From Mycobacterium sp. E1747 (GTDB lineage Bacteria; Actinomycetota; Actinomycetes; Mycobacteriales; Mycobacteriaceae): a stretch of DNA of 64,000 nt. The stretch is taken from assembly GCF_001667775.1 (NCBI RefSeq), contig NZ_LZJI01000183.1:92088-156087 (forward strand), given 5' to 3'. Below the pieces are notes generated by a model. It was not told the origin of the DNA, ran no database searches, and saw only the letters and a program-made list of their open reading frames with translations. Positions 34,946 through 46,429 of the stretch are shown in pieces (position 1 is the first letter of the stretch; the number at the start of each line of letters is the position of its first letter). Both the position numbers and the translations under genes were made by a program.

Positions 34946-36517
34946 CTAGACCGGGATCAGCCCGTGCTTTCGCGCCGTCCGGAACCATAACTGCTTGTCC
35001 CGCAACAACTTCATAGACTTACGCAGCAGCAGCCGGGTGTCGTGCGGATCGATGACCGCGTCGATGAAGCCACGCTCGGCGGCCGTCCACGGGATCGCCA
35101 TGTTGAGGTTGTAACCCTCGATGAAGTCCTTCTTGATCTGCTGGGCCTCGGGCGTCGTCGGGTCGGGGAACCGCTTCATCAGCAGCTGCGCGGCCCCCTC
35201 GGCGCCGATCACCGCGATGCGCGCGGTCGGCCAGGCGAAGTTGAAGTCCGCGGTCAGCTGCCGGGAGCCCATCACGGCGTAGGCGCCGCCGTAGGACTTG
35301 CGCACGGTGATCGTCACCTTCGGCACGTCGGCCTCCACGACCGAGTAGAGGAACCGCCCGCCGCGCTTGATGATGCCGCGCTTCTCCTCCTCGGCGCCCG
35401 GCAGGAACCCCGGGGTGTCCACCACGAAGACCAGCGGGATGTTGAACGCGTCGCAGAACCGGATGAACCGCGCCGCCTTGTCCGAGGCCTCGTTGTCGAT
35501 CGACCCGGACAGATGCATGGGCTGGTTGGCGATCACACCCACGGGGTGTCCGTCGACGCGGGCGTATCCGGTGATGATGGCCGGGCCGTGTTGCGCGGCG
35601 ACCTCGAGGAAGTCCCCGTCGTCGAAGATGCGCAGCAGGATCTCGTGCATGTCGTAGGCCATGTTGTCGGAGTCCGGCACGATCGAGTCGAGCTCCAGAT
35701 CGGTGGGCGTAATCTCGGGCTCCAACCCGGGGTTGACGATCGGCGGCTTGTCGAAGCAGTTCGAGGGCAGGAACGACAGGAAGTCCCGTACGTACTGGAA
35801 TGCCTCGGCCTCAGAATCCACCACCTGATGGATGTTGCCGTAGCGGGCCTGCGCGTCGGAGCCGCCGAGCTCGTCCAGGGTGACCTCCTCGCCGGTGACC
35901 TCCCGGATCACGTCGGGACCGGTCACGAAGAAGTAGCCCTGGTCGCGCACTGAGACCAGCAGGTCGTCCTGGATCGGCGAATACACCGCTCCCCCGGCGC
36001 ACTTGCCGAAGATGAGCGAGATCTGCGGCACCAGACCCGACAGCGCCTCGTGGCGGCGGCCCAGCTCGGCGTACCACGCCAACGAGGTGACCGCGTCCTG
36101 GATGCGCGCTCCACCGGAATCCTGGATGCCGATGATCGGGCAGCCGATCATCGCGCACCATTCCATCAGCCGCGCGACCTTGCGGCCGAACATCTCGCCG
36201 ACGGTGCCCTGGAACACCGTCTGGTCGTGGGAGAACACCCCGACGGGCCGGCCGTCGATCGTGGCGTGTCCGGTGACGCACCCGTCGCCGTAGAGCGCGT
36301 TGGGGTCGTTCGGCGTCTTGGCCAGCGCGCCGACCTCGAGGAAGGTGCCGGGGTCGACCAGTGCGTGGATGCGGGCCCGGGCACTGGGGATGCCCTTCTT
36401 GTCGCGCTTGGCGACGGCCTTCTCACCGCCGGGCTCCTTGGCCAGCTCCATGCGAACATGGAGCTCGGCCAGCTTTTCGGCTGTCGTGTGAGCGCGAGAA
36501 GGTTCCGCACCGGTCAC
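34946..36517 (-). CDS. accD4: Acyl-CoA carboxylase carboxyltransferase subunit AccD4
   Basis: A 523-residue biotin-dependent carboxyltransferase equal to M. tuberculosis AccD4 (Rv3799c, 522 aa). The N-terminal half contains GMIGCP-type [20 protein letters not shown] with the oxyanion-hole glycines, and the C-terminal half contains [11 protein letters not shown] and [11 protein letters not shown]. Together with AccA3, AccD5 and AccE5 it carboxylates the C24-C26 acyl-CoA that becomes the alpha-branch of mycolic acids. The GTG at 36517 overlaps the last base of the pks13 TAG, so accD4, pks13 and fadD32 form one minus-strand operon. Confidence 0.96.
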   Translation of the reverse strand: MTGAEPSRAHTTAEKLAELHVRMELAKEPGGEKAVAKRDKKGIPSARARIHALVDPGTFLEVGALAKTPNDPNALYGDGCVTGHATIDGRPVGVFSHDQTVFQGTVGEMFGRKVARLMEWCAMIGCPIIGIQDSGGARIQDAVTSLAWYAELGRRHEALSGLVPQISLIFGKCAGGAVYSPIQDDLLVSVRDQGYFFVTGPDVIREVTGEEVTLDELGGSDAQARYGNIHQVVDSEAEAFQYVRDFLSFLPSNCFDKPPIVNPGLEPEITPTDLELDSIVPDSDNMAYDMHEILLRIFDDGDFLEVAAQHGPAIITGYARVDGHPVGVIANQPMHLSGSIDNEASDKAARFIRFCDAFNIPLVFVVDTPGFLPGAEEEKRGIIKRGGRFLYSVVEADVPKVTITVRKSYGGAYAVMGSRQLTADFNFAWPTARIAVIGAEGAAQLLMKRFPDPTTPEAQQIKKDFIEGYNLNMAIPWTAAERGFIDAVIDPHDTRLLLRKSMKLLRDKQLWFRTARKHGLIPV

Positions 36518-39500
36518 TACTTGCCCACCTCACTCTTCCGGCGGCTCCCCGCCTCGATGTTCTCCAGCGCCTCGGTCATGTGCGCGCCGACCTTGGCGAT
36601 GATCGGCTCGTCGATGGCCTGGATGTGCTCGCCGCCGATCGGCACGACCTCGAGGTCGGACACGTACTCGCCCCAGCCGCCATCCGGCTGGCGAATGGCA
36701 TACCGCGGCTCGAACTCGATGACGTCGTCATGGTAGCGATCGGCCATGTAGAGCGTGACGTGGCCGTCGTACGGCTCGATCTGGACCGTCTCCAAGGCGC
36801 GGTTGTCCAGGTAGGACGTGCGCTGGTGCTCGATGATCCCGCCCGGGACCTGCACGCCGCTCTGCTGGACGATCTCCAGCACGAACTTGACCTGGCCCTC
36901 GTCGTCGAGTTCCTCGAGCTGCTCGTAGGGGATCGCGGGAATCTCGACGTTGAAGGTGCGTTCGGCGAATCTCGCGTACCGGTCCCACCGCTTGCGGGTC
37001 TCTTCCCTGGTCTGCGGGATCTCCTCGCCGGCCCGGACCGTGTCGATCATGCCGACGAACGCCACGTTGGCGCCCATCCGCTTGAGCCCGATCGCGCAGG
37101 CGTAGGCCAACGCGCCACCCAGCGACCAGCCGACCAGGATGAACGGCTTGTCCCCGTTGATCTCCAGCAGTTTGGGCACGTACTGGGCGGCCCGTTCCTG
37201 CACGGTGCCCTCGACGCGCTCAAGCCCGTACATCGGGGTGTCCGGCGGCAGCCGCTTGAGCAGTGGCTCGTAGACCACCGTCGAACCGCCGGCCGGGTGG
37301 AACACGAAAACCGGTACCTGCGAATCGTTTTGCGGCGCCCGGATGGTGCGGACGAACCCGTCGAGTTCACCGGCCTCGAGGTAGGTGCGCACCTTTTCGG
37401 CCAGCGCTTCGATGTTCTCCGATGTCAGCACGTCCTCGGCGGTGATCGGACCTTCGGCCCGCTCGGAGAGGCGCTGCGCCATCTTCTCGGCCTGCGCGTC
37501 ATCCAGCTTGGGCAGCGGGTTGAAGATGCCGCCCGGGGACTTGCCGGTGACGATCGCCCACGTCGCGAACGTGACGCGTTCGGCGGCGTCGCGCGGCGGC
37601 ACGTCGGAGTTGAGCGCCTTGCTGACCGCCTCGGAGCTGAGCGCCTGTGCGGCGCCGGCCAAGTTGGGTGCGGGCTGCCCGCCGTTCGCCTTCGGCCCGG
37701 ACGGGTCGGTGGGCGGCGGCGGGATCGGCACGTCCGAGGCCGACGGCGCCGGCGCCTGGGTCTCCGGCTCCGCTTGCGGGTCGGGCGCGGGCGCGGCGAC
37801 CGTGTCGGGCGAGGCGCCGCTCATCAACTGCGCCTGGGCCTTGGCGATCTCCTCGGGCGAGTGCGTCTGCTGGTACTCGTGCAGCTGCTCGACCTCGTCG
37901 CGGTGCTCGACCGCGTATTTGATCAGCTCCTCGATGTTGTAGAGGTTGGCGTCTCGAACGGCCGTCAATTGGATTGGCGGCAGGTCGAAGTCGTACTCGA
38001 CGCGGTTCTTGATGCGCACCGCCATCAGCGAATCCAGGCCGAGCTCGATCAGCGGCACCTCCCACGGCAGGTCCTCCGGCTCGTAACCCATGGCCGAGCC
38101 GACGATCAGCCCCAGGCGCTCGGCGACCGTCTCGCCCGAGTCGGGCGACCACTTGCCCATGCTGGCCGAGAAATACCGGTTGGTCAGGCTGTCCGTCAGG
38201 GTTTCGGCGTCGGCCTCGGGGCCGGATTCCTCGGGCGCGACGGGTGCCCCGTTGGACGCAGCCGTGATCGCCGCGCCCGCGCCGACCGCGGCCGGCAAGG
38301 CGACACCGCCTTCACCGGCGCGGGTCACCAGCGCGTCGTACACCAGCGTGAAGGACTCGTCGATGCGGGAGTGCACCTGCACCGAGGCGCCGCCCGGGTG
38401 CCGGGTCAGCGTCGTCACCAGCCGGGCGCCCTCGCCGGGCACCGCGCGCTGCTCGGCCGCGGCCAGCTGCGCATCCGGAAGCACCTCGGCCGCAGCGGCT
38501 TTCACCAACGCGGGCAGGTCCGTCCGGCCCCGGGGGTTGTACTCCCAGACGTGGCGGCCGTCCGGCAGCGCGACGTGGTTGCCCGGCATCAGCACCGAGC
38601 TGCTGCCGTGCGCGAAGTGCACGTCCAGCCAGTGCTCCTTGCGCTTGAACCGGGTCGGCGGAATGTTGGCGTAGTCCTCGGGACCGGACGCCCGGCTGAA
38701 CAGCGTCCAGATGTCCAGGTCGTGGCCGTGGACGTAGAGCTGGGCCATGGCCGCGATCATCGCCTCGACGTCGTCCTGCTTCTTGGCCAGCGTCGGGATC
38801 AGCTGTGCGTCGTGCAACCCCGCCGCGGCGGTGGTCAGGCCGATCTGCATCAGCGCCACCGGGTTGGGCGCCAGCTCGAGGAAGGTGGTGTACCCGCTGT
38901 CCACGGCGTTGCGGACGCCGTGCGTGAAGTACACCGAGTGCCGCATCCCCTTGACCCAGTAGGCGACGTCGTGGATCGGCTCGCCGTCGGGCTTGATGTA
39001 GGTACCCTCGTGCACCGTCGAGAAGATCCCCACGGTGGGCGTCATCGGCTCGATGCCCTGCAACTCCGCGGAGAACTCGCCGAGCAGCGGGTCCATCTGC
39101 GAGGTGTGGCCGGCGCCCTTGGTCTGCAGCTTGCGGGCGAAGCGGCCCTCGGCCTCGGCCCGGGCGACGATGGCGTCGATCTGTTCGGGCGGGCCGCCGA
39201 TGACGGTCTGGCTGGGCGCGGCGTAGACGCACACCTCCAGGCCCGGGAAGTCGGCGAACACCGTCTTGAGCTCGTCGGCGGAGCACTCGACGAGCGCCAT
39301 GAATCGGATGTACTCGCCGAACAGCATCGCCTCGCCCTCACCCATCAGGTGCGAGCGCGACGCGATGACCCGGGCGGCGTCGGCCAGCGACAGCCCGCCG
39401 GCGAAGTAGGCGGACGCGGGTTCACCGAGGGACTGCCCGATCACCGCGGCGGGCTTGGCGCCGTGGTGCTTGAGCAGCTCGCCGAGCGCGATCTGGATCG

Positions 39501-41904
39501 CGAAGATGACCACATTGGACGTCTCGATGCCGTACTCGTGCGAGTCGTCCAGGATCAGCTCGAGCACCGAGTAACCGCGCTCATCCTGGATCAGCGCGTC
39601 GACCTTTTCGATCCACTCCGCGAAGACCTCGTTGCGCAGGTAGAGGTTCTTCCCCATCTTGCGGTGCTGCGCGCCGAAGCCGGCCATCGCCCAGACCGGC
39701 CCGTTGGTCACCGGCCCGTCGACGCTGAACACGCCCGGCCGCTGCTTGCCCTCGGCGACCGCGCGCAGACCCTTGATGGCCTCTTCGTGGTCGTGCGCCA
39801 GCACCACCGCACGCGAGCGGCCGTGGTTGCGCCGCGACAGCGCGCGACCGACAGATTCCAGCGACGACGCCCGACCCTCCGGGCTTTCCAGCCAGTCCGC
39901 CAGCTCGGCGGCCGCGGCCTTCTTGCGCGAGGTCAGGAACGCCGACACCGCGAGCGGGATCAGGGGTTTGGTCGGCTCGGCGGCCTCCCGCGCCGCGAGC
40001 TCCTCCAGCGCGATCTCCTTGAGCCGCAGCGCCTCGTCGGTGATGCCCGGCAGCTCGTACGCGTCCTCGTCGGGCGCCTCGACATCCGGGATGATGTTGC
40101 CGAAGTCGTCGAATCGCAGCGCGTGGCTTTCCATGGTGGGGGCTCCCCCGCCAGCGGGAGGTGCCCCCACGGCGGTTTCCGAGGCCGCCTGCGCTTCGGG
40201 CGCCGGCTCGGGCTCGCGCTCCTCTTTTTCCACGACGTCGCGGGGCAAGACCTCGCGCACCACCAGGTGGGCGTTGGCGCCACCGAAGCCGAAGCTGGAC
40301 ACCCCGGCCAGGGCGTAGCCGCCGTACCGCGGCCAGTCGGTGGCCTCGTCGACCACCTTCAGGCGCATCGCGTCGAAGTCGATGTAGGGGCTGGGGCCGG
40401 CGAAGTTGATCGACGGCGGCAGCTTGTCGTGTTGCAGCGCCAGCACCACCTTGGCCATGCTGGCCGCGCCGGCCGCCGACTCCAGGTGGCCCACATTGGT
40501 TTTCACCGCGCCCAACAGCGCCGGGCGGTCCGCGGGACGGCCCCGGCCGACGACGCGGCCCAGCGCCTCGGCCTCGATCGGGTCGCCGAGGACGGTGCCG
40601 GTGCCGTGCGCCTCGATGTAGTCGACGTTGCGGGGATCGATGCCGGCGTCCTTATAGGCCCGGCGCAGCACGTCGGCCTGCGCGTCCTGGTTGGGGGCGA
40701 TCAGGCCGTTGGACCGGCCGTCGTGGTTGACCGCGCTGCCCGCGATCACGGCGAGGATCTGGTCGCCGTCGCGGCGGGCGTCGTCCACCCGCTTGAGCAC
40801 CAGCATGCCGCCGCCCTCGGAGCGGGTGTAGCCGTCGGCATCGGAGGAGAACGACTTGATCCGGCCGTCGGGCGAGAGCACCTGACCGATCTCGTCGAAA
40901 CCGAGCGTGACGACCGGCGTGATCAGCGCATTGACCCCGCCGGCGACCGCCACGTCGCACTCGCCGTTGCGCAGCGCCTGGACCGCTTGGTGGGCGGCCA
41001 CCAGCGAACTCGAGCAGGCGGTGTCGACGGCCACGGACGGGCCGCGGAAGTCGTAGAAGTACGAGACCCGGTTGGCGATGATCGACGTCGCGGTGCCGGT
41101 GATGGCGTAGGGGTGCGCGACGGTCGGGTCGGACACCGCCAGGAAGCTGTAGTCGTTGTTGGAGACCCCGACGTACACGCCGACGGATCCGCCGCGCAGG
41201 CTCGACGCCGGGATGCGGGCGTGCTCGAGCGCCTCCCAGGTCAGCTCCAGCGCCATCCGCTGCTGCGGGTCGATGTTGTCGGCCTCGGTCTTGGCCACCG
41301 CGAAGAACTCGGAGTCGAAACCCTTGATGTCCTTGAGGTAGCCGCCGCGGGTGCGGGCCTTGGCCATCCGCTCGGCCAGCCGCGGCTCTTCGAGGAACTC
41401 CGCCCACCGGCCCTCCGGCAGATCGGTAATGGCGTCGCGGCCCTCCATCAGGGCCTGCCACGTCTCGTCGGGGGTGTTCATGTCGCCGGGCAACCGGGTC
41501 GACAGGCCCACGATCGCGATGTCGACTCGCTCGGCCGGGCCCTTGCGCGTCCAGTCCAAGACGTCGTCGCCGGAGGTGTCGAGCTCCGGCTCGCCCTCGA
41601 TGATCCGGGTGGCCAGCGACTCGATGGTCGGATGCTGGAAGGCCACCGCGACCGACAGCGTCACACCGGTCATGTCTTCGATGTCGGCGGCCATCGCGAC
41701 GGCGTCGCGCGACGACAGGCCGAGCTCGACCATCGGCACCGACTCGTCGATGTCGTCCGGTGACTTGCCGACGGCCCGGCCCACCCAGTTGCGCAGCCAC
41801 TCGCGCATCTCGGGGACCGTCAGGTCGGTCTTTTTGGCGGGGACGTCCCCCTCGGGGGACGGGGCGTTGTTCTCGGCGTTCCCGGAATGAGCAGTCTCAG
41901 CCAT
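36517..41904 (-). CDS. pks13: Polyketide synthase Pks13, mycolic acid condensase
   Basis: A 1795-residue multidomain enzyme equal to M. tuberculosis Pks13 (Rv3800c, 1733 aa). Domains in order: N-terminal ACP (phosphopantetheine Ser65 in LGLSSRD), ketosynthase (Cys297 in DTACSSS, His in EAHGTGT and GHLESAAG), acyltransferase (Ser825 in GQSLGEP), C-terminal ACP (Ser1292 in LGLDSLMA) and thioesterase (Ser1594 in GWSLGGA). It condenses the meromycoloyl chain from FadD32 with the carboxylated alpha-chain and releases the product onto trehalose. The KS-AT linker is longer than in M. tuberculosis owing to a GC palindrome at 40136-40170, and the ACP2-TE linker is Pro/Ala-rich and also longer. Confidence 0.97.
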   Translation of the reverse strand: MAETAHSGNAENNAPSPEGDVPAKKTDLTVPEMREWLRNWVGRAVGKSPDDIDESVPMVELGLSSRDAVAMAADIEDMTGVTLSVAVAFQHPTIESLATRIIEGEPELDTSGDDVLDWTRKGPAERVDIAIVGLSTRLPGDMNTPDETWQALMEGRDAITDLPEGRWAEFLEEPRLAERMAKARTRGGYLKDIKGFDSEFFAVAKTEADNIDPQQRMALELTWEALEHARIPASSLRGGSVGVYVGVSNNDYSFLAVSDPTVAHPYAITGTATSIIANRVSYFYDFRGPSVAVDTACSSSLVAAHQAVQALRNGECDVAVAGGVNALITPVVTLGFDEIGQVLSPDGRIKSFSSDADGYTRSEGGGMLVLKRVDDARRDGDQILAVIAGSAVNHDGRSNGLIAPNQDAQADVLRRAYKDAGIDPRNVDYIEAHGTGTVLGDPIEAEALGRVVGRGRPADRPALLGAVKTNVGHLESAAGAASMAKVVLALQHDKLPPSINFAGPSPYIDFDAMRLKVVDEATDWPRYGGYALAGVSSFGFGGANAHLVVREVLPRDVVEKEEREPEPAPEAQAASETAVGAPPAGGGAPTMESHALRFDDFGNIIPDVEAPDEDAYELPGITDEALRLKEIALEELAAREAAEPTKPLIPLAVSAFLTSRKKAAAAELADWLESPEGRASSLESVGRALSRRNHGRSRAVVLAHDHEEAIKGLRAVAEGKQRPGVFSVDGPVTNGPVWAMAGFGAQHRKMGKNLYLRNEVFAEWIEKVDALIQDERGYSVLELILDDSHEYGIETSNVVIFAIQIALGELLKHHGAKPAAVIGQSLGEPASAYFAGGLSLADAARVIASRSHLMGEGEAMLFGEYIRFMALVECSADELKTVFADFPGLEVCVYAAPSQTVIGGPPEQIDAIVARAEAEGRFARKLQTKGAGHTSQMDPLLGEFSAELQGIEPMTPTVGIFSTVHEGTYIKPDGEPIHDVAYWVKGMRHSVYFTHGVRNAVDSGYTTFLELAPNPVALMQIGLTTAAAGLHDAQLIPTLAKKQDDVEAMIAAMAQLYVHGHDLDIWTLFSRASGPEDYANIPPTRFKRKEHWLDVHFAHGSSSVLMPGNHVALPDGRHVWEYNPRGRTDLPALVKAAAAEVLPDAQLAAAEQRAVPGEGARLVTTLTRHPGGASVQVHSRIDESFTLVYDALVTRAGEGGVALPAAVGAGAAITAASNGAPVAPEESGPEADAETLTDSLTNRYFSASMGKWSPDSGETVAERLGLIVGSAMGYEPEDLPWEVPLIELGLDSLMAVRIKNRVEYDFDLPPIQLTAVRDANLYNIEELIKYAVEHRDEVEQLHEYQQTHSPEEIAKAQAQLMSGASPDTVAAPAPDPQAEPETQAPAPSASDVPIPPPPTDPSGPKANGGQPAPNLAGAAQALSSEAVSKALNSDVPPRDAAERVTFATWAIVTGKSPGGIFNPLPKLDDAQAEKMAQRLSERAEGPITAEDVLTSENIEALAEKVRTYLEAGELDGFVRTIRAPQNDSQVPVFVFHPAGGSTVVYEPLLKRLPPDTPMYGLERVEGTVQERAAQYVPKLLEINGDKPFILVGWSLGGALAYACAIGLKRMGANVAFVGMIDTVRAGEEIPQTREETRKRWDRYARFAERTFNVEIPAIPYEQLEELDDEGQVKFVLEIVQQSGVQVPGGIIEHQRTSYLDNRALETVQIEPYDGHVTLYMADRYHDDVIEFEPRYAIRQPDGGWGEYVSDLEVVPIGGEHIQAIDEPIIAKVGAHMTEALENIEAGSRRKSEVGK
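40136..40170. repeat. GC palindrome inside pks13
   Basis: GTGGGGGC (40136-40143) pairs with GCCCCCAC (40163-40170), and nested CTCCC (40143-40147) with GGGAG (40156-40160). It encodes part of an Ala/Gly/Pro-rich segment ([10 protein letters not shown]) in the KS-AT linker and looks like a repeat element captured in frame. Confidence 0.75.
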
Positions 41905-41917
41905 AGTTTTCGTGGAT

Positions 41918-43816
41918 TCAGTCTGTTGCGCCAGCGAACGCCGTCGGCGAACCGACGCCGCTACGCAGGCTGCCGTCGAGGTAGGCGGCGCGGCACGCGC
42001 GGCGCCCGATCTTGCCGCTGGAGGTACGCGGGATCGTTCCGGCCTGCACCAGCAGCAGGTCGCGGATGGTCACCCCGTGGCGGACGGCGATGGCCGCCCG
42101 GATCTCGTCCGCGATCGGCTGGTAATCCAGCTTGTGCGTGCCCGGGGCACGCTCGGCCACGATCACCAGCTGCTCGGAGCTGTCGTCGGGGTCGTGCTTC
42201 AGGCCGGTGTGCGGGTTGTCGAACACCACCTGCGGCAGCTGGTTGGCCGGGACGGAGAACGCGGCCACGTAGCCGGTGCGCAGGGCGCGGCTGGCCTCCT
42301 GGGCTGAGTACTCGAGGTCCTGCGGGTAGTGGTTGCGGCCGTCGATGATGACGAGGTCCTTGATCCGGCCCGCGATATAGAGGTGGCCCTTGTGGTAGGT
42401 GCCGTAGTCGCCGGTGCGCACCCACATTCCGTCGTCCGGAGCTCCCTCGGCGTGCGACTGGCTGACGCGCGACTTGAGGATGTTGCGGAAGGTCTCGGTG
42501 GTCTCGTCTTCCTTGCCCCAGTAGCCGGTGCCCATGTTGTTGCCGTGCAACCAGATCTCGCCGATCTGCCCGTCGGGCAGCTCGCTGGCGGCGTCGGGGT
42601 CGACGATGACGGCCCACTCGTCGACGCCGATGACGCCGGCGGAAACCTGCGCGACGGCCGTGGGCGCATCGGGGGCCACCTCGACGAAGCGCTGCTTGTT
42701 CAGCTCGTCACGGTCGACGTGGATGACCGTGGGCGCTTCGTCCATGGGCGTGGTCGAGACGAACAGCGTGGCCTCGGCCAGGCCGTAGGACGGCTTGATC
42801 GCGGTCTCGCGCAGGCCGTACGGCTTGAACGCTTCGTAGAATTTGCGCATCGACGCCGGGGACACCGGCTCGCTGCCGTTGAGGATCGCCTTGACGTTGC
42901 TCAGGTCCAGCGGTGGCTCGCCGTCCTTAGGCACCCCGCGCACTGCGGCGTGCTCGAACGCGAAGTTCGGCGCGACGGTGATGACCTCGCTATCCGGGGC
43001 GTCTTCGGGCTTGCGCGCCATCTCCCGAATCCAGCGGCCGGGCCGGCGCACGAACGCGGCCGGGGTCATGAACGTGAAGTTGTAACCGAGCACCGGCGAC
43101 AGCAGCGCCGTGATCAGGCCCATGTCGTGGAAGAACGGCAGCCAGGACAGGCCGCGGTCGCCTTCCTTGCCCTCGAGGCCGTTGAGCACCTGCAGCACGT
43201 TGGTCGGCAGGTTCAGATGGGTGATCTGCACCCCGGTCGGGGTACGGGTGGAGCCGGAGGTGTACTGCAGGTAGGCGATCGTGTTCGCGTCGGCCTCGGG
43301 CTCGGCCCAGGTGGACGCCACCTCGGTGGGCACGGCGTCGACGGCGATCACGCGGGGCCGTTCCTTGGCCGCGCGCGCGCGGATGAATTTGCGCACGCCT
43401 TCGGCGGCCTCGGTGGTGGTCAGGATGGTCGACGGCGTGCAGTCGTCGAGCACCGCGTGCAGCCGGCCTACGTGGCCCGGCTCGCCCGGGTCGAACAGCG
43501 GCACGGCGATCCGCCCGGCGTACAGCGCGCCGAAGAAGGCGATGAGGTAATCCAGGTTCTGCGGGCACAGGATGGCGATGCGGTCACCGGGCTGGGTGAC
43601 CTGCTGCAGCCGAGCGCCCACCGCCCTGTTGCGCGCGCTGAAGTCGCGCCAGACGATGTCGCGGTACACCCCGTCGCGCTCGGTCGAGAAGTCGACGAAA
43701 CGGTAGGCCAGCTTGTCGCCGCGAACCCTTGCCCACTTCTCAACGTGCTTGACCAGGTTGGTGTTGTCCGGGAACCTGATCTTTCCATTCACGATGAACG
43801 GGTTGTGGTACGGCAT
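41918..43816 (-). CDS. fadD32: Long-chain fatty-acyl-AMP ligase FadD32
   Basis: A 632-residue adenylating enzyme equal to M. tuberculosis FadD32 (Rv3801c, 637 aa). The ATP/phosphate loop is [11 protein letters not shown], followed by [24 protein letters not shown] (adenine-binding) and WVRTGDYG, with the C-terminal catalytic Lys region [11 protein letters not shown]. It activates meromycolic acid as acyl-AMP and loads it on the N-terminal ACP of Pks13. AGGAGA lies five bases before the ATG on the minus strand. The gene starts 14 bp upstream of pks13 in the operon direction, which gives tight co-expression. Confidence 0.97.
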   Translation of the reverse strand: MPYHNPFIVNGKIRFPDNTNLVKHVEKWARVRGDKLAYRFVDFSTERDGVYRDIVWRDFSARNRAVGARLQQVTQPGDRIAILCPQNLDYLIAFFGALYAGRIAVPLFDPGEPGHVGRLHAVLDDCTPSTILTTTEAAEGVRKFIRARAAKERPRVIAVDAVPTEVASTWAEPEADANTIAYLQYTSGSTRTPTGVQITHLNLPTNVLQVLNGLEGKEGDRGLSWLPFFHDMGLITALLSPVLGYNFTFMTPAAFVRRPGRWIREMARKPEDAPDSEVITVAPNFAFEHAAVRGVPKDGEPPLDLSNVKAILNGSEPVSPASMRKFYEAFKPYGLRETAIKPSYGLAEATLFVSTTPMDEAPTVIHVDRDELNKQRFVEVAPDAPTAVAQVSAGVIGVDEWAVIVDPDAASELPDGQIGEIWLHGNNMGTGYWGKEDETTETFRNILKSRVSQSHAEGAPDDGMWVRTGDYGTYHKGHLYIAGRIKDLVIIDGRNHYPQDLEYSAQEASRALRTGYVAAFSVPANQLPQVVFDNPHTGLKHDPDDSSEQLVIVAERAPGTHKLDYQPIADEIRAAIAVRHGVTIRDLLLVQAGTIPRTSSGKIGRRACRAAYLDGSLRSGVGSPTAFAGATD

Positions 43817-44104
43817 TCCGCTCTCCTGTCACACCTGTTGTAGGCCGGCGCTACGCCGGCTTGTAGTCCTTCGGTCGGCCATGCCGACGGCTTCCATTTC
43901 TACGCGGGCCAGTCCTCGCGCGGCGCCGCGGGCGCCAGCCTCCTGTTCATCCAGGCCGGCTTCCATCACGATCGGTCCGCAACAAAGTGTTATAGCTCTT
44001 AAATTCCTCTTAATGTTAAGGGGCGGCCCGCAGCACACCAAATCACAAGGTACCGCTGATCTGCACCCGCAACGGGCTCCTGACGGCTGTGTCCCGCCCC
44101 CGGG
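43817..44104. promoter_or_regulatory. Upstream region of the fadD32-pks13-accD4 operon
   Basis: This 288-bp gap has an AT-rich core near 43980-44020. On the minus strand TTAACA (44019-44014) and TATAAC (43994-43989), 19 bases apart, are a candidate SigA promoter with a leader of about 165 bases. Nearer fadD32, GCCGGC-GCTAC-GCCGGC is a short inverted repeat in the leader. A 70-codon open frame on the minus strand covers the region but shows no coding character. Confidence 0.35.
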
Positions 44105-45115
44105 TCATCCATGTTTGGGGTGCGGCGCGTTGGCGATCAACCCTTGGACCCAGTTCAGCGTCCAATCGGTGGCCGGCTGCCCGTCCAGGTTCCAGAACTG
44201 CGTGGTCGCGTACAACGCGTGGATGGGCTGTCCGGCACCGCCTGCCAGCGTGTTGAGCGTATTGGGCAGGTTGGCCACGCTGAACGCCTCGTCCGGGGCG
44301 GCGCAGATGAGGTCGCCCGGCGCGCAGATCTCGTTGGTCTTGTCGTTGAGCGCGCCGAAGCCTCCGGGTCGGGCGCCGGTCATCGTCAGACCCAGCCCGG
44401 AGAGCACCGGCACCTCGTGCAGCGTGACCTCCGCGCCCTGCCCGGGCGGATTGGGCCCGATGTCGTTGCCAACGCCGGGCTGGCGGCGACCGTCGGCGAT
44501 CAACGTCACACCGAGCACCAGGTCGTCGTCGACGGGTCCGCGGCCATTGCCGATATCGCTGGCGATGTCCCCGGCGATCACCGCGCCCTGCGAGAAGCCC
44601 ATCAGCACGTAACTGGTCAGCGGGCACTTGGCGTTCATGTCGGTCATCGCCTGAACCGTCGCGCGGGTGCCCTCGGCGCGGCTTTCGTTGTACGACATCT
44701 GCGTATCGCCGCTGAGCGGGTTGTGGAACTGCGCGGTGTAGGGCGTCGTGTACTCCTGCACCCGGGACGCGGGGAATTGCTGGGTGATCGCCGCGGCCAC
44801 CTTATGCAGCAGCGCGTTGGGGAATTGCATCGGGTTGAGCGGATCGTCCTGCGGGGCGGATTCCCAGGTGCCGGGGACGTTGACCAGCTGGACGTCGGGG
44901 CACGACGCGTCTTGCGAAGCGGGCCGGGGCTTGTGCGGGTGCGTGCTTGTGGACGGTGACGGCAGGACGCCCGGCGGAACCGCGCTGGGCGGCGATTCGC
45001 GGCCACGCAGCATGACGACCACGAGCACGATGACCAACAACACCACCCCGGCCATCGCCAAGGCGGCGGTCCAGGCGAGGGCTCGGTGGCGCTTACGCCG
45101 GGCGTTGGTGGCCAT
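44105..45115 (-). CDS. culp6: Cutinase-like phospholipase/thioesterase Culp6
   Basis: A 336-residue membrane-anchored cutinase-family hydrolase equal to M. tuberculosis Rv3802c. An N-terminal membrane anchor ([20 protein letters not shown]) is followed by a Ser/Pro-rich linker and the catalytic domain. The nucleophile Ser is in [10 protein letters not shown], the Asp in CAAPDEAF and the His in QPIHALYAT. Four or more Cys suggest disulfides. The M. tuberculosis protein is essential and has phospholipase A and thioesterase activity. GGGAGA precedes the ATG. The 55-bp tandem repeats and fbpD lie upstream. Confidence 0.93.
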   Translation of the reverse strand: MATNARRKRHRALAWTAALAMAGVVLLVIVLVVVMLRGRESPPSAVPPGVLPSPSTSTHPHKPRPASQDASCPDVQLVNVPGTWESAPQDDPLNPMQFPNALLHKVAAAITQQFPASRVQEYTTPYTAQFHNPLSGDTQMSYNESRAEGTRATVQAMTDMNAKCPLTSYVLMGFSQGAVIAGDIASDIGNGRGPVDDDLVLGVTLIADGRRQPGVGNDIGPNPPGQGAEVTLHEVPVLSGLGLTMTGARPGGFGALNDKTNEICAPGDLICAAPDEAFSVANLPNTLNTLAGGAGQPIHALYATTQFWNLDGQPATDWTLNWVQGLIANAPHPKHG

Positions 45116-45215
45116 GTTCTCCCGCTAGCAGGGTCGGTGGATCGCAGCGATGCGGTCCTCCCGACCCCAGCTGCATCCTCTACACGGTACCGGCTCGCCG
45201 GAGCGCCTCAGGCGG

Positions 45216-45435
45216 GCCCAATCGCGCCGACCCGCCGCGCCCGGCTTCACCGCCCTTGCGATCGGCACCGGCCCAATCGCGCCGACCCGCCGCGCCCGGC
45301 TTCACCGCCCTTGCGATCGGCGCCGGCCCAATCGCGCCGACCCGCCGCGCCCGGCTTCACCGCGCTTGCGATCGGCGCCGGCCCAATCGCGCCGACCCGC
45401 CGCGCCCGGCTTCACCGCGCTTGCGATCGGCGCTA
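45216..45435. repeat. Four tandem copies of a 55-bp repeat
   Basis: Units at 45216-45270, 45271-45325, 45326-45380 and 45381-45435 are nearly identical (unit starts GCCCAATCGCGCCGACCCGC). The last unit ends in the fbpD stop codon (CTA at 45433-45435), and the adjoining 3' coding end of fbpD shares AATCGCGCCGAC with the start of the unit. Copy number is likely to vary between strains. No protein is predicted from it. Confidence 0.9.
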
Positions 45436-46344
45436 GCGAATCGCGCCGACGATGTCGCCCGACATCGCCCCGAGCTGCCCCGACCACGAGCCCCACCCGT
45501 TGTCGCCGCCGCCGGGGAAGTCGAAGTGACCGTTGTGCCCGCCGACGCTGCGGTACTGCTGGTAGAACTCGCGGGAGCTGCCCATGGCCGCGCCCGCCTG
45601 CCCGATCATGGCGGCGTCGTCGCCGCCCATGTTCGTCGGGCTGTAGACCCACACGCGGGTGTTGTTCTGCGCCAGCAACGACGCGTGCACGTAGGGGTCG
45701 TGCCACTTCCAGCGGCCCAACTGCGGGGCGCCCCACATCCCGTTACCGTCCACGCCGCCGAACTGCTGCAGGCCGGCCAGGATCGCGCCGTTGTAGTTGG
45801 TGCTCGACGGGTACAGGAACCCGGACAGCGAGCCGGCGAACCCGAAGCGGTCCGGGTGGAAGGCGGCGAGCGCCATCGCGGCGTAGCCGCCCTGCGAGGC
45901 GCCGACGGCGGCGTGGCCACCGGGCGCCAGGCCCTTGTTGGCGGCCAGCCAGTTCGGCAGCTCGCTGGACAGGAAGGTATCCCACTGCTTGCTGCCGTCC
46001 TGCTCCCAGTTGGTGTACATGCTCCACGCCCCACCCGCGGGCGCCACCACCGAGATGCCCTTCCCGCCGAGCGTGTTCATCGCGTTGCCCGCGGTGACCC
46101 AGTTGCTGACGTCGGGGGCCGCGTTGAAGGCGTCCAGCAGATAGACCGCGTGCGGTCCGCCGCCCAGGAAGGCTACCGGGATGTCGCGGCCCATCGCGGC
46201 CGACGGCACCATCAAGCTCTCGTAACCGGCCGCCCTCGCCGTGCCTGCCGGCCCGCCCGTCACGGTCACCCCGATCAGCCCAATCGCCAGCGCGGCTACG
46301 GAGAACACCCGAAGAAGCGCTGACGCACCCCGCACGACCCTCAT
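45433..46344 (-). CDS. fbpD: Antigen 85-like protein MPT51
   Basis: A 303-residue secreted alpha/beta-hydrolase-fold protein equal to M. tuberculosis MPT51 (Rv3803c). A signal peptide (SVAALAIGLIGVTVTGGPAGTARA) precedes a mature AGYESLMVPS start. The nucleophile-elbow reads GASQGG, keeping a Ser where M. tuberculosis is remembered to have Ala, but the Glu and His of the antigen 85 triad have no counterparts, so mycolyltransferase activity is not expected; family members bind fibronectin. GGAGG is five bases before the ATG at 46344, favoured over the ATG at 46356. Confidence 0.92.
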   Translation of the reverse strand: MRVVRGASALLRVFSVAALAIGLIGVTVTGGPAGTARAAGYESLMVPSAAMGRDIPVAFLGGGPHAVYLLDAFNAAPDVSNWVTAGNAMNTLGGKGISVVAPAGGAWSMYTNWEQDGSKQWDTFLSSELPNWLAANKGLAPGGHAAVGASQGGYAAMALAAFHPDRFGFAGSLSGFLYPSSTNYNGAILAGLQQFGGVDGNGMWGAPQLGRWKWHDPYVHASLLAQNNTRVWVYSPTNMGGDDAAMIGQAGAAMGSSREFYQQYRSVGGHNGHFDFPGGGDNGWGSWSGQLGAMSGDIVGAIR

Positions 46345-46412
46345 GTCATCCTCCATCGTCTAGTCGCTGACGAGCACATTAGCCAGCGCCGTACCGTCCC
46401 CGCCCGCGGGGT

Positions 46413-46428
46413 AGTGAAACAAATCACA
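46413..46428. promoter_or_regulatory. CRP-like site upstream of fbpD
   Basis: AGTGAAACAAATCACA matches TGTGA-N6-TCACA with one mismatch. It lies about 70 bases upstream of the fbpD ATG on the minus strand, just downstream of the fbpA terminator. Confidence 0.5.
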
Positions 46429-46429
46429 C

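Noticed and set aside
36361..41763. An 1800-codon open frame on the plus strand opposite pks13
   Set aside because: It is an antisense shadow of high-GC coding sequence; it has no family motifs, is full of Arg/Val/Gly/His runs, and pks13 on the minus strand is certain.
43829..44041. A 70-codon minus-strand frame upstream of fadD32
   Set aside because: No ribosome site, no recognisable family and atypical composition; treated as leader.
45216..45435. CRISPR array
   Set aside because: Units are directly adjacent without unique spacers; it is a simple tandem repeat.
45086..46323. Open frames across the 55-bp repeats, some over 300 codons
   Set aside because: 55 is not a multiple of three, and the frames are repeat-driven or antisense to fbpD.
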